DNA of 64,000 bases from positions 24,020,071-24,084,070 of the forward strand of contig OX421970.1 in NCBI GenBank assembly GCA_949128135.1, in the 5' to 3' direction. The position numbers were made by a program, and so were the translations under genes. The notes beneath the pieces were generated by a model. It was not told the origin of the DNA, searched no databases, and saw nothing but the letters and a program-made list of their open reading frames with translations. This document shows positions 14,026-26,700 of the stretch, piece after piece. Origin of the DNA: Parasteatoda lunata (Eukaryota; Arthropoda; Arachnida; Araneae; Theridiidae). The first letter of the stretch is position 1, and every line of letters starts with the position of its first letter.

Positions 14026-14492
14026 TCGAATTACCATTAAAGTAGATAATCAGGGTGCTTTCTCCCACACCTTTGCTTCCAAATCGACAAACGTTTGTGG
14101 AGAAAAGTCGTTTTCGTTAGGTGAACTTTTCCAATTAAAGGGTTCGGTACGAATTATATGTGAAACGTTCATTAGATTTAATATATATTTTTAATTTAAA
14201 GTTGGAAAGGTGGCTTTTGATTAGTGGGATATTTTAATAATGCGAGAACTCAAATTTGTTGGTAATTAAAGTTGATAAATTGAATTTCCTCTGTTTCGAG
14301 ATAATTCACCTATTTGCATAAATTTCTTATCAAAATTACTGCTTTGTTTTAAAAACTTTACTGTATTTCTCGGTTCTGCCACTAATTTCAAGCCCAATAA
14401 TTCCTTATATGCCGTAGAACTATATAAATCCATTATGTCTTTACCTTTATTAGATGTTATTTAATTTTTAAAATTAGTCATTCATCCATCAA

Positions 14493-14499
<7 letters not shown>

Positions 14500-14540
<41 letters not shown>
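14500..14540. repeat. Poly-T tract, about 41 bp
   Basis: An uninterrupted run of T. Further T or A runs of 20 bp or more lie at about 14,826, 21,980, 22,010, 34,390, 34,936 and 49,027. Lengths of such runs are unreliable in assemblies. Confidence 0.9.
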
Positions 14541-14818
14541 CTTCTTTTTTCGATACATCTTATTTTCATCGAATAAAAGCTTTAATACTGACTTAATAAT
14601 AATACTTTATGTGTGAAATTAAAGTGAAGACACTATCTTTTTCTTGTCAGTTCATAAAGCAGTGCCTTTTATTTCTCAACTAAAATGATCACCCAACCTC
14701 GGAAAACTTAGTTGCTTTTGCTTGAGTGATAGTTTAATATTCTTGAGTATTTTTTAATCTTTTAGTAGTTAAAAATTTTTCTCTTTGATTATTGAATTAC
14801 ATTTCTTCCCAGTGTCTC

Positions 14819-14851
<33 letters not shown>

Positions 14852-15339
14852 TGGAAACTAAACCAACAATACGCTATCAATGTCTTATTTAAATTAAGGA
14901 GAGGTATTAAAAACTTCTATGGTATCGCCTCTTCTATTTCCGAATTATTATTCAAAATTATAAATAGAATAATCTGAAGCGATAAATGTATTTGATATAA
15001 TAAATATGAATAAAAAACTGTTAAAAAAAATCTCGTAAATTTTTTTGTTGGTAAAAGCTTATATTATTAGTAGTATTAGTTTGTATTTGTTTAAATTGAG
15101 CAATTTGTGTAATTTCTGGTAATGGTCTTATTGATCTATCAAAAAGCCTGCTTTATATTAATGATATTATGAATTATTACAGCTCTTTCTTACTATCGTT
15201 CATAAATAATTGTATGACCAAATAACTGTCAATACCATAAAAGCATATTATGATTAAATAAACAACTTGAACCATTTCCTCATGTAACTACAACTGATAA
15301 TGAAATATCTAACAAAATGTTAAATCGCCAAAACGTCAT

Positions 15340-15660
15340 TACTTGGCGACATATTCATTGCGAAATCTTACCAAGTAATGCATTGTTAAGAGACACGATT
15401 AGAGGTGAAGCAGGACTCGAAACGCGTGAAATCTCGGTTCCCTTATTAGCAGCATGACGAAAAGGGGGAAGGCTAACACAGAATATGAAGCAAACGAAGT
15501 GACTTGTGATGCGCCAATATGCATACTTATGAGAACAGCATACAGGAAGATAGGAATTACGTTCCAAACAGAGTGGGGGTCTTCTACAACAATGTCCGTT
15601 ACGCTTGGACGACCGAGGCTTCATCATTATTCATAAGTTTTAGATCCCCCATTTTATGCT
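15340..15660. other. GC-elevated block of unknown nature
   Basis: A less AT-rich segment open on both strands (minus 15,355-15,627; plus 15,454-15,636). Neither frame has a recognisable motif. The sequence GGACTCGAAACGCG resembles a degraded B box, so an old SINE or a conserved non-coding element are both possible. Confidence 0.25.
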
Positions 15661-16976
15661 TTTATTCCTAAAAGTTTCCTTGTAATGGAAAAGGGGTGGT
15701 TAATTTGGCCCATCTTGTTTCGAAAAATCTCCCCTCTCTCTTCTTGGCTTTGTGCCCAGAAGTCTCAAGCCCAGGGTTATTGTCTTTGATAAAGTAATTA
15801 CTTTTCTAAAGAACAAAGTAACGAAAAACAAAAAAAGTTCATGTATTTTTGATTTTTGCACTTTTGGACAAGGATTTTCGTGTCTCCTCGACTGTTGTCA
15901 TTTTCAAAAAGCATTTTTATATTGGTGATTTATCGCATTTCGTAATTTGTAAAAATTTTTGGATTTTGCGAAGGATTTGTCTGTTGCAACTGTTCGGAAC
16001 GGAATGCTTAAAAAAATAGTTTGGTTAAATATTTTTCTCATCTTGTATGGCTACTGAAAAAGGTTAATTAATTTAAATTTCGAAACTTTATAAGCTTATA
16101 CCTCGATGCGAGGTAATTAGAAGACTGTGATTATTCAAAAGGAATGTTATCTTGCAAGAACTTAAAAAGAAAATGTGTGCATAACCCAGTGATTTATTCC
16201 CTTATTATGTTTGTAAAGTCGAACACGTTTGGCCCAGTATTATATGTACTGAATCTTAAAAAAAAAAATTCTCAGAGCCATCCTAAATATTACATATTTA
16301 TGTATTTATTATTTCATCAAATTTGAAATTTTTCAAACAAAACATTAATAATAAATATTAAATTTAGCTTTTTAATTTTAATTTGAAAAATATAAATGTT
16401 TTATGAAATTATTATCATTATTTTGTGGAAAAGTTAACATTGCGAGCTAGGACATTAAATAAATATTCATGGTAAATCTCTAACTCATTTATTATTTCTA
16501 AGTCATTAGTTTTGTTAGCTTGACAATGTGTTTTATTCGTTAATTTGAAAATTTATTATTTTTAGTATTTTAAATGAATAAAATTACTATAATGCTTACA
16601 TTATTTTAAAATTATGAACACTGTATTTAAAATAGTTTCAAATGAATAATTGCTATTAAGTTCTACAGATTCACAAGGTCTTCACCCTTGGAAAACTTGA
16701 CTAAAAATTATTTAAAATAAAACAATGTAACTCTGAAGAAATCATACTGGTGAAATAAATGCTTCATTAAAAATATATTGATAGGTTATATATTAATCGA
16801 TAGGCTTTGGAAATACATTTAATTCAAAAACTTTTACAATTTGTGTTTAAATGTAATAGCGTTTTTCTTCCTTAAAAAAAATCTTTTTCTTCATTGTTTT
16901 GCATATTCTTCCTTTTTCTACACTATTCCTATGTTCTTCTAACAAAAATTAATTCCAACCCGCATGACAACTATGT

Positions 16977-17352
16977 TCTAATACCACTTGCCCAATGCCC
17001 GCAAGCCTGCTTGGTGAAACCAGGCGACTTTAAGGCAGAGGGAGCCTTTCTTGTTTTTCAGTAGCGCCATCCATGGCCAAGAATACTACTTAAGCCACAC
17101 ACGTGCCACAGAACATTCATAAGGCTAACCCATCCATACATTCATTCATTCATCCACATATCGTAATTTTGATCTGAACAAAAGAATGATAAATCTCCAA
17201 TTCAATTCCCCTAAAAGTATGATTTGTTATGGAAACATGGTGGATTTTGTGACCCGACAGATTTGACGAGCACTAGCTACCATTTACAACACGGGGATAA
17301 TTCGGCTGGTGGTGATCGACCTCATATGGGCCCTACCAACCAGGCTATCCCG
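16977..17352 (-). mobile_element. tRNA-headed SINE (family B) with 15-bp TSD
   Basis: Read on the minus strand, this starts with a tRNA-like head (GGGATAGCCTGGTTGGTAGG) and continues through the body shared with the element at 44,250. A perfect 15-bp direct repeat, GCATGACAACTATGT, flanks it at 16,962-16,976 and 17,353-17,367. This is the target-site duplication expected from LINE-driven retrotransposition. The 3' part (AAGTCGCCTGGTTTCACCAA region) differs from the tail of the 44,250 copy. It is non-coding. Confidence 0.85.
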
Positions 17353-17639
17353 GCATGACAACTATGTATGACCGCAAAGAGTAATTTGCAGTTCTATTAT
17401 TGAAAATACTGTTACTTTTTCTATAGCTGATCCTAACCCTATAAGGTCAAAATATCCCATTTAAAACAATAAATAATTTATTCCAATGGTCATTAAATAA
17501 CGGTATATAGAAGATAAATTGCATTGCCTTCTTCTGATTAAAGAACTTAAGGGTGTTTATAGTGATTTATAACTTACAAGCTTTAATGTGACAACCATCC
17601 TCCGGTAGTGATTAATTTAACTAAGTATTCTTTGTTTTC

Positions 17640-17960
17640 TTAATTGCTTTAAATAAAACACTTTTATTTCCCGATTCCGCCTGAGGGGAAAAAGATACTC
17701 AAATAGAAATCAACCGCATGAGATGTTTGGCGAAGCTCAAGAAAAACCCGCCAAATCAGTGAACCGTTGCCACCACAAAAGATTGTTAAAATATACAAGT
17801 AAAAAACAAAAGACAGGAAGATGTGTTCTGGAAAGTGCGCCGACTGAGGGCACTCGCTGCACCGTGACGGCCATGGGAAAACACCTGTTGCCTTCTCCTT
17901 AGTGGTATTTCTCTTACCCTTCGTTACTAAATTTAACCGAATGTCCCTTAACGGTCAACT
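17640..17960. other. GC-elevated block without a recognised gene
   Basis: A less AT-rich stretch containing GCGCCGACTGAGGGCACTCG. No open frame longer than about 60 codons and no repeat structure is visible. It could be a conserved non-coding element or a decayed transposon. Confidence 0.2.
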
Positions 17961-17999
17961 CATTCAACCACAGTGTCAACTGAAAAACTTAAATAATAT

Positions 18000-19349
18000 T
18001 GTTGGATTAAAAAAAAGAAAACGATAACAAAGAAAGATAAGAGCAAACGATAGTTGACATGACAATAATTGTAGTCATTATACATTAAGTGGTTGTAACT
18101 GATCTTTCCATAATTGCTTTTTATTATTATTTTTATTATTATTAAAATTATCTAGAATCTGTGCTTTCATTAAAATGCTTTTTATTTAATAAATTGTCTT
18201 TCTTTCTGGCTTCTCAAGTTAAGGCTATTATATCATAATATTAAAGTTTAAACAAATTCTAAATTTGCAATTTTCGCATTGATGTGTAAAAATTATTATT
18301 TTTTTATGTTGCTACGCTTCTATGTTTTGTATGTTTTATCAAAAAGTAATTTTTAATGCAGTTTTTCATTCAATTAATGATTTATGTACAATGTATGTTT
18401 TACATTTGATTTATTTTTGGTGTTTTGCACGCTGCTTTTATATGCAAATATTTCAATAAATTAGCCTCTAAGTATATCGTACCTAATTATAAAGCACATT
18501 TGGATATGCATCCGATTAAGAGTAGCTAAGGCTATGGGCTGAATATTAAATTAGGGGCCCCAAGATTTTTCTTAACCAGAATATTTTTATTACATTCATT
18601 TTAATAAAGGTTTGTAAGTAAGATTTGTATATCATCCGCTTCGATGAGGAACCAATCATTTGCTAAATTTGATCAACGATGAACCCCCAACGATAGAGAA
18701 TCTGATTGGTGAATTGCGTTTTTACACATAATGTGTATAGTAAGGACCACAATTTGAGCAGTAGGTAAACGCAGCTTTAAATTTGAGATTGAATAGATTG
18801 TAGCTACTTCTTCATAGTATAAAAATTAGACTTTTGGTTGAAAAAATGACTAAAGTAATAATTGAATGAATCAAAAAGTCAGAATTTCCGTGCGCGTTGG
18901 ACAATATGGCGCAAATTTGATGGTATTTTAACATGGTACCAAGTAGATTAATATTATCATTCAAATCAGCTCATTGAATTATTTGATCACATGATAACGA
19001 TATTATGGTTCATTTAAGGTTACAGTAAATCTTCACACTGATCCGATGTTTCTGGAGGTGTATACGGCAGGGAAATTAGAACCGCTCTAGATTTATATAT
19101 AAGTATAAACCTATAAAATAAGTATTTTTAGTTTTACTTAGAGATTTCATTTGAAAGAAGTAACAAAACTAAGTGTAATTTTTAAGAATATTTTTATAAA
19201 AAAAATGGGGACTAATGTACCTTTCTACCGTACTATTTTAGAGAGACTTTTCTTTGAGACCGCATTCATATTGCGTTTTTTTTCTCTTTTTTTTTTTTCT
19301 CTTTTTTTTTTTTTTTTCTCTTGTTTCCCGACAATCACTATAATCAGAA
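18000..19349. other. AT-rich non-coding stretch, no gene seen
   Basis: No repeat, RNA gene or exon is recognisable. The only sizeable open frame at the right edge (19,151-19,381) crosses poly-T runs and is spurious. Confidence 0.55.
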
Positions 19350-19690
19350 AAGGATCTCATAAAAATCAGTTAGACTTTTAGCCATAATATCGATATTTTG
19401 GACAATAAATACAGTGCCAATTTGCTGCAACTCTTATGAGTGTTAAATCGAACCCTGTTTCCGTTCAAGATCTCATAAAAATCAATTCAACGTTGAGACA
19501 TAATATCAAAATCTAGAATAATACTGTACAAATTTGCTTCTATGTTAATAAGGTGTTAAATAAAACCATGTTTCCATTAAAAATCTCATAAAAATCAGTT
19601 CAACGTTGACTCATAATAGAATAATAATACAATGCAAATGTGCTGTAACTTTCATGAGGTGTTAAACAGAACCATTCATGACGAACCTTA
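19350..19690. repeat. Tandem triplication of an about 115-bp unit
   Basis: Three successive diverged copies start at CTCATAAAAATCAG (about 19,354, 19,471 and 19,584). Each continues through a CAACGTTGA / ATAATAT region to a TGAGGTGTTAAA / TGAGTGTTAAAT end. It is non-coding. Confidence 0.75.
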
Positions 19691-20468
19691 ATACCGTGTG
19701 ATTAATTTCAAGAAAATTATACGGTTCAGCTTCGCATCCTATTGAAGTTTTAAAAGTTGAAGCGATATCATGGTTCAATACACTCCAAGCTTTCTTAATG
19801 AGAATTGACTACTGTAATTCTTTATAAAATTAATACAAAGTTTTTAAGATTTGGCGAAATTCATACCTGCTATTAAAGCTGTCCGCTTCAGCGACGGACG
19901 CAGTTAATAAACCCTCTATCCGTTACAGCTTATTCTTCCGTTCCAAGCTTTCAACAGAGTCATAATTTTTGCTTAAAATCCCCCCCCCCCCACCTTATGA
20001 AGAGGAAAAGCCAATAATGAGGGCTGCAGCTAAAAATATGTATTTTGATTAAAATTGCGAGGATGTCACTGGAGTTCTTTGTGGCATGTGACCTCCCGCG
20101 GGGAACTCTGGGATTAAGCGTGCAACTTCTGCAAATAGAATTGTTTCATTAAATCGGGATTAGAGAATTTTTGACGCGGACATGGTGGTGGGTGGAAGTA
20201 TAACATCATCCCTTTAGACCAATTGACCTCAATGTTCTATTTTTAATAACATCGGCTCAAAAAGTGTGTTTTTGTTTCGAGAGACTGTTTACGGATCGAA
20301 ACTGACTACGAGATATTGGATGGGTTTTAGGATTATGCCAATGACACGGTTTCGCGACTTCTGTCGGCTCATAAGTGAGTTCATTGAACAGTTTTCAACA
20401 AATGGTTCCCAATTAGGTATCTACACTGGTGACCTAATGAGAAATTTCCTTAAAATAAAAACGGAGGT

Positions 20469-20813
20469 TTAACACGTTCACGCCGGCGCGGGCCACCGGT
20501 GACCCGCGCTAGATTGTCTCATCGGCCGGCGCGTACCACCGGTGGCGCACCGGAGTAAAAACTGGTAACAAATAAATTTCATTTTTTAGTTTTTTTTCCG
20601 GGAATAATAAAAATCCATAACTACCAATTGTTTTTAACGGATGCAATTTTTATATTGAATTGCTTCTTCGCCATGAAAAATTTCCTTACAATGAATTGTT
20701 ATTGTTGAGAATAGATTAACTCCTCCCGAATATTATCTAATATTGAAATAGTTCTTCTACCAATATTTTTCTCTTTTCCGTCCCGCTTTCAGGCCTGGGT
20801 GTGTACGTGTTAA
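20469..20813. mobile_element. piggyBac-like non-autonomous element with TTAA ends
   Basis: The ends are inverted: TTAACACGTTCACGCC on the left, and TTAACACGTACACACC reading in from the right. Both begin with TTAA, the target site of piggyBac transposons. Next to the left end are near-palindromic GC-rich motifs (GGCCACCGGTGACCCGCGC), unlike the surrounding AT-rich DNA. There is no transposase frame, so this is a MITE-like derivative that needs a transposase elsewhere. The superfamily call rests on the TTAA site and TIR style. Confidence 0.7.
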
Positions 20814-20829
20814 TCTAAAATAATATAGA

Positions 20830-23800
20830 CCTTACAATTGGGAATGTGCTTATATAATCAAAATAGTGGAGGTTTTTTTTTTTTTTTTCAATATAAATTA
20901 AAAACTATCAATACATTATTTAATCATTGCTAGTCCTGGTGATATCAGAATTTCTATCTGTTTCACAGTTAAAAAAAGTTATGCTGGTGATTTAAGAAAA
21001 GAAAGAAAAAAAACACGCAGATACAATGATCTAGCCATATTTCAACTTTACACCCATAATTCTTGAAATTGCTGTCGAAAAATTTCTGCCTAAAGGTGTA
21101 ACTTATAGAAATATTTTTTTTAAAGTGTGATTTTTTTTTTTCTTCTTATACCCTAAAATTGTTATACTTGCATGCAGAAACCTGTTGCTCGTTATAAATT
21201 ATTTAGAAGGAAAAAAAATTCGAGATACACGCGACATAACTTGTGAGGCAAAGAAACTGCTTTAAAAAAGAAGACTCCTTTAATTTTAGAAACTTGTATA
21301 AAACCTTTTTTAAAAAATTGATTTTTAATAAAAATTTAAATTTTTATTCATTTATTTAACTGTACTTGCAGAAATAAATCTGAATACAGACAGAATACTT
21401 ATTGCAAGCAAAGAAAAAAAAAAGAAGTAGAAAAATTTAATTTGAGCCACTTCCAAGTTTTATTTTCAGATTTGGCTAAAATAGTCGATACGTGATAACG
21501 GCAAATCTACTAGTTCATATTACCTAATTAAAAACCTTAATTCGCTTTAAGAATGTATGAGCTGCGAATATTTTTATATTTTTGAAGCGAATGAAATTTT
21601 ATTTTGGCAATATCTTATTGTTTTAGTGTCTTTGGATTATTTATTTAATATACTATTTATTCATTCTTTACTATAGCTAAGTTTTTTTTTTTAAGAAAAA
21701 TTATAATTACCAGAAAAATATTAGCCTGGACATATTGTGAAAGCATTTGTACTTTTATACTACTTGTTTTTAAAAGAAAATTTCAGAATTGGTAATTTTT
21801 CGTTTCGTCTATCTAGATTTTCTTCTAATACTTATTTCCTGTAAAGGAAAGGCAGCGCCATCTTTCGCTCTGTTTTGGAACACATTGGTCAATTACCAAA
21901 CTTTATCAAGATTTTAAAATACCTATAATAACTAAATTTCTTTTAATTCATTTTTGTAAAGAGTTTTAAGAATTGTGGGTTTTTTTTTTTTTTTTTTTTT
22001 CTCTTGAGGGTTTTTTTTTTTTTTTTTTTTTTTTTTAGAAACGTTTTTTTATGTGATAGTTTTACTTTTAATTAAGAAATTCAAATTTCTTTTCAGAAAT
22101 ATGTATCTTGATGCAGAAAGAAAAAAAAAGATATATAGGCGTAATGAATCATTTAACATTCAAGTTAAATTTTGTATATTTTCCGTTAAATATTTTCCCT
22201 GTTGCAGATCTAGAATAAACTAAAAGAGCTTAATATATTAATACCTTGAAAAATAAATATCGAAAAAAATTCAATATTACGTGCTTACGGTAAAAAAAAA
22301 AAAATTAGTTTGAGCAGTTTTCTTTCAGATCTACTAATTATGGCAACTTCTCAACTTAAAATTCATATTAGCGTTGCGCAAAATAGGTCAATAATAGCGG
22401 ATTTGTGATGCTAAATATACGAGTTTAAGTACTTTGGAATTCATAAATATTCATTTATATTTGTCGTTCATAATATACCACGATCCATTAGCTCGGATTT
22501 TGTAAATAGTTCATGGACTCTTAAGTTTTAAAAAAACTCCATTTAAAAAGAAACTTGGAATTTAAAAAAAAATCTTAATTATTTCAAGAAATCCTATATT
22601 TTCGGAAACACTGACTTTGGATTATGTTTTCTTTTTGTTTTATGCGTCTTTTAAATTTTTTTGATAATTTTTGTACATATCTTTTAGCAAATTTAAATCT
22701 AGTATTTGAGCTTTATTACTGAAGAGAAAAATAGTACTTTATTGTGGCTTAGTAAGATAATAATTAACAATGACTTGAACTATCAGTTTTGAAACGCAAG
22801 CTTTACCTGTTTTAGAAAATTATTCTCGAGAACATGGTGACAATTACAATCGCTTTCTTCCTTTATTTTGCGAATTAGATTTGATTTTTAAGAAAAAATT
22901 CATAGATTAAATTAAGCTCTTGGTATAAAATTGTTTTTGATAATTCTTTTTGTTTGAAATTTATATCTTCTAAAACTTGAAAGAAATGGCTGCTTTTTTT
23001 TCACGTACTTATTTATTTATTTCACAGGTCCCATAACATCGATGTTAGTTTATTACAGCGTTTGATTTCATTACCTTCAGTAAATAATATCCTTTAACCC
23101 TTTGACCGTATTAACCCATTTTAGGCCAAGAATAGAAATTTCGTAAAATTTGGTATTTTCATTGAAATATGCTTCAATTGCATAAGACAAAAAAAAAGTC
23201 TCGTGCATGAAAAGTAATACTTTATTTAAAAAATAAAATGGTTCCGTATAGTTTGTCTAAAATAAGAACTCTCCCAGACATTCGACTGGACCCGTGGCGG
23301 TGTCTATGGTAACGAAGTATGACTATTTCAAGAAGGGGTGCGGTGTCACTGTTTTGAAGTGGTTTCGGCTCGGGTCGGCGAGAGAAAGGGAATCCGTTTC
23401 TTCGGTTTATAGTGTTAGTCCTAGAGTGAAGCTACCCTCCCTAAAATGCGCCATTCTTGTTTCCACAGCACCAGGCGGCCTCAGACTTTGTGGCGAGAGG
23501 AGTTCTTAGATTAGACAAACAATCTATGTACATTGACCAAATCAATGGACAAACCATTTAGTTGAACACTAGTTTTTTTTTTATGACATTTGTTTTATTT
23601 TTATTTTACAGCAGAACTTGCAACTTTAATCAATTATAAAAACATATGATTAATCTCAATTGAAAAAATTTTAATCTTTCAAAAGTCGTATTCGCCAAGT
23701 AATGAAGACAATAAGGCTAACTATGAAGATCTTAGGATTTTTAGAAAGTTTGTAGGCTTAGATTTTTTGATTATTTGAAAAGGAATCGTTTTTCAAAAGT

Positions 23801-25010
23801 TAATTATTTTTTTTTTAAAAAAACAATTGATTAAATTTATTTAGTTTAGTTTTTTACTCTGTATGTTTCGAAATTTCATATCAATTAACCTTCTTCTTGT
23901 CTGCATCATTATAATTAAATGTTTCCGAAGACAAAAAAAAAAAAAAAAAAAAACCTTCCAATTCCCTTACTCGTATTTCAGCTACACCACCAAACTATTC
24001 GGGGACCAAAAACAGACTTCTAAAGTGCCTTATTAGGCCGTATCCACCCCACTCAGAAACTCGATTGCGGCATTCTAAATATAATAATCCATCCACACCT
24101 CTTCAATATCCCACATATATAACTTGACCCCTAGGGTATTTATCTCCCCCGTCCTAGAGAAGGGACCAAGATAGGGATGCAGGGAAAAAAATTGATCCTC
24201 ATCATTCAAGAAAGCTAGGTTGTTCGAATGTTCATCTCCCTGGAATGAAAGTAGGGATTGGGTAATAGGTACTCGAAGGTGCGGGTGTTAATTTTGGGAG
24301 CAAATTAGGTGTGGTGTTTCGAGGTGGAGCTGGATGAAGGAAATTACGTTATTCCAATTCAGAGATACGCGTTAAATAGAAGACTGATGTTTCGCTTTTG
24401 GTGTGACCTCATACAACCTGCCATTTCTGAGTTATTGATTTGGTAATGTGTTTGATTTACAAGATTTTTTCCTACGTTTGATTCAAAGGAGTCAGAGATA
24501 TTTATATAAATTTTCGTTTAAAAAAAAATTTGCTTTTGTTTATTGGGTTTTGAAAGAAAAAAAAAAAGAACGATAACTTGAAGAATCAATTTAATAACAA
24601 AGCGGAAGTAGATTAGTGTTTCATAAGTTTCCTAATCAACTACACCATCTGTTGATGAGCTTTGTAACTAATTTTGAAATTTAGTGCACATAAATGAATT
24701 GGTTCCCTAAACAGAGCATAGCTTAGAAGAACTTCCGTTTCATAATTATTTTTCAAATAGTCTGTCTTTTTTTAGATATCTTGTAATAAAAGAGAAAACC
24801 GCGGTAAAATTCATAAAAATAATTTTCCTTAAAACGAAAATTTAATCAATTTTAACATTTAAAAACTTTTTTTTTCTTTTCTTTTTTTCTTTTTTGGAAA
24901 AATTAAACTGAAATTCTTCAAGACAAGAAAAATGCAACACAATTTTCAAGGCGCATGCATGACTGAGATAAATATTTAATTATAATGATGCTTCTTTAAA
25001 ACAATGTATT
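20830..25010. other. AT-rich non-coding stretch, no gene seen
   Basis: Contains poly-T tracts near 21,980 and 22,010 and two less AT-rich islands (about 23,270-23,520 and 23,980-24,400) that could be regulatory. The open frame at 23,294-23,509 in the first island has no recognisable domain. Confidence 0.5.
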
Positions 25011-25012
25011 TT

Positions 25013-25390
25013 TCAGATAAAGCTATCGCCTTCCCACGAGGTGAACCGAGTTCGAATCCCAGCAATGGTTGATCGATACGAATTCTGCACCCGACTCGCA
25101 CCGACCACAGTGTTGATGTAAAATATCCTCAGTGGTAAACTAGTTAGAGTACCCTTGCCGTCAGTCTGACCGTGGGAGGTTTTCGTGGTTTTCCTCTTCA
25201 TGTAACTCAAATGCGGGTTGGTTCCATCAAAAGGAACTCCACGAAGGCAAAGTTTCCCTCAATACTTGATCCAGGAGTCTCCTTCTCTTCTGGGTTGGGT
25301 TTAAAATTATAATGCTACGGAATTGAGCATTGTTTAATCGTAAACTTAGAATTGAATCGGCTATTCAACGACAGCTATAAAATTAAAATA
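25013..25390 (+). mobile_element. tRNA-headed SINE (family A), 5' truncated
   Basis: Contains the B-box motif GAGTTCGAATCCCAG and the family-A body (CGACTCGCACCGACCACAG, then the GGTTTTCGTGGTTTTCCTCT region). The 3' tail has GGCTACGGAATTGAGCA and ends near AACGACAGCTATAAAATTAAAAT. The head starts inside the A box, so a few bases are missing at the 5' end. A second copy follows about 10 bp downstream. Confidence 0.85.
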
Positions 25391-25399
25391 AAAATTGCG

Positions 25400-25785
25400 A
25401 ATAAGCCGCAATGGTTAAGATGATAAAGCTCTCATCTCCCAATGAGTTGTCCCAGGTTTGAAACCCAACGATGGGGGGCTGATAAGAATTCCGCTCCAGA
25501 CTCTCACCGAACACAGTGCTGATGCAAAATATCCTCTTCGGTGAACAGATCATGAGTTATTGAGTTAACGTCAGGCTAACTATTAGATGTTTTCCTCTCT
25601 ATGTAGCACAAATGCGAGTTAGTTAAATGTTTCATCAAAAATTCCTTCACAAAGTCTTGTCCCAATGCTTGATCCAAGAACTCCCTTTTTTATGGGTTGG
25701 GATCAAAATCACAAGGCTACGGAATTGAGCAGTGCTGTTCCTAATCTCAAAAATGAGTCTGCTATTCAATACCAGTTATGAAAAA
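25400..25785 (+). mobile_element. tRNA-headed SINE (family A)
   Basis: A second family-A copy directly follows the one ending near 25,390. It has a diverged A box (GCCGCAATGGTTAAGATGAT), a B box GGTTTGAAACCC, the CACAGTGCTGATGCAAAATA body and the tail GGCTACGGAATTGAGCAG. It is more diverged than the copies at 28.25 and 43.76 kb. Confidence 0.8.
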
Positions 25786-26183
25786 AATATTACGGATTTT
25801 ACGTAGCATTTTCGTAGTATCCGTTGCTTCTTGTTTGCTTTTGTTATTAATTATTATTATTATTAATAATAATAATTATCACGTTAACAGTTCTTGAATA
25901 ATTAAAAAAGAAACTATCTTCTTATATTTTGTTTAAGAAATGTAATTTTTTGTGTGGTTAATATCAATACTATTATAAATTTACTATTAAATAAAAAGTA
26001 TACAAGTCCTGTGTATTTTAATAATTAATCTGACTTTAAATGACACCTAATTTGTCATTTAAGTCTGCATTCTTGTGAAAAACTTGTTTCACTCTAAAGT
26101 GATACATTTTGCACCCGTGTAAGTTAAGCTTCACCAAAATTACCTTTGTTAAGCCTTTTGCGTGTATTGCAAATGTTGTTTTG

Positions 26184-26700
26184 TTAATCACCATTGCGTG
26201 AAAACTCAGCATAAGCTATACCGGTAATATTTCTTTTCATCTCCCGAACTGACCAAAGCAGCTCAATTATTGCCCTTCTTTCCCGTTTTTCTCTTGACTT
26301 GTGACGTTTTCGTGCCGAGGCATAGAAACAGTTGTTTACTTTGCAGGCTGTCATGAATAGAAAACTCTTCCATTTTTCCACGCCAATCTCACCTTTGTTT
26401 CGGACACAGCCAAGAGGAATAAAGAATGGAACAGGGAGAAAAAAAAAAAAAGAAAATGGTAAAAAAAACCGTCAGGAACCTTTCCTTCCACCTAATTTGA
26501 AACCCATTCAGTGGTCCACCCCTCCTTCAGCCCCAAAGACACACACTTGCTCGTCAAAAAGGTGGCGGACGCCCTTTACTAAAAGGGCCCATTCCGTATT
26601 GGGATCACGTTTTCCACGAAGGCTCTTGGAAGATACCCGCAGAAGGCATGCCACTCACGAAAACTCCAGAAACCTGCAATTCGGCAGGTGGCGACCATAA
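26184..26700. other. GC-elevated island, candidate regulatory element
   Basis: A less AT-rich block with open frames on both strands (minus 26,184-26,381, plus 26,332-26,700). The 122-codon plus frame is basic, crosses an A12 run and has no recognisable domain or splice context. I do not call it a gene. Confidence 0.2.

Noticed and set aside
23094..23140. Second piggyBac-like element (TTAACCCTTTGACCG)
   Set aside because: Only one end is visible. No matching inverted end followed by TTAA was found within about 600 bp.
26332..26700. 122-codon open frame as a gene
   Set aside because: Low-complexity basic composition, an A12 run inside, no motif and no splice signals in context.
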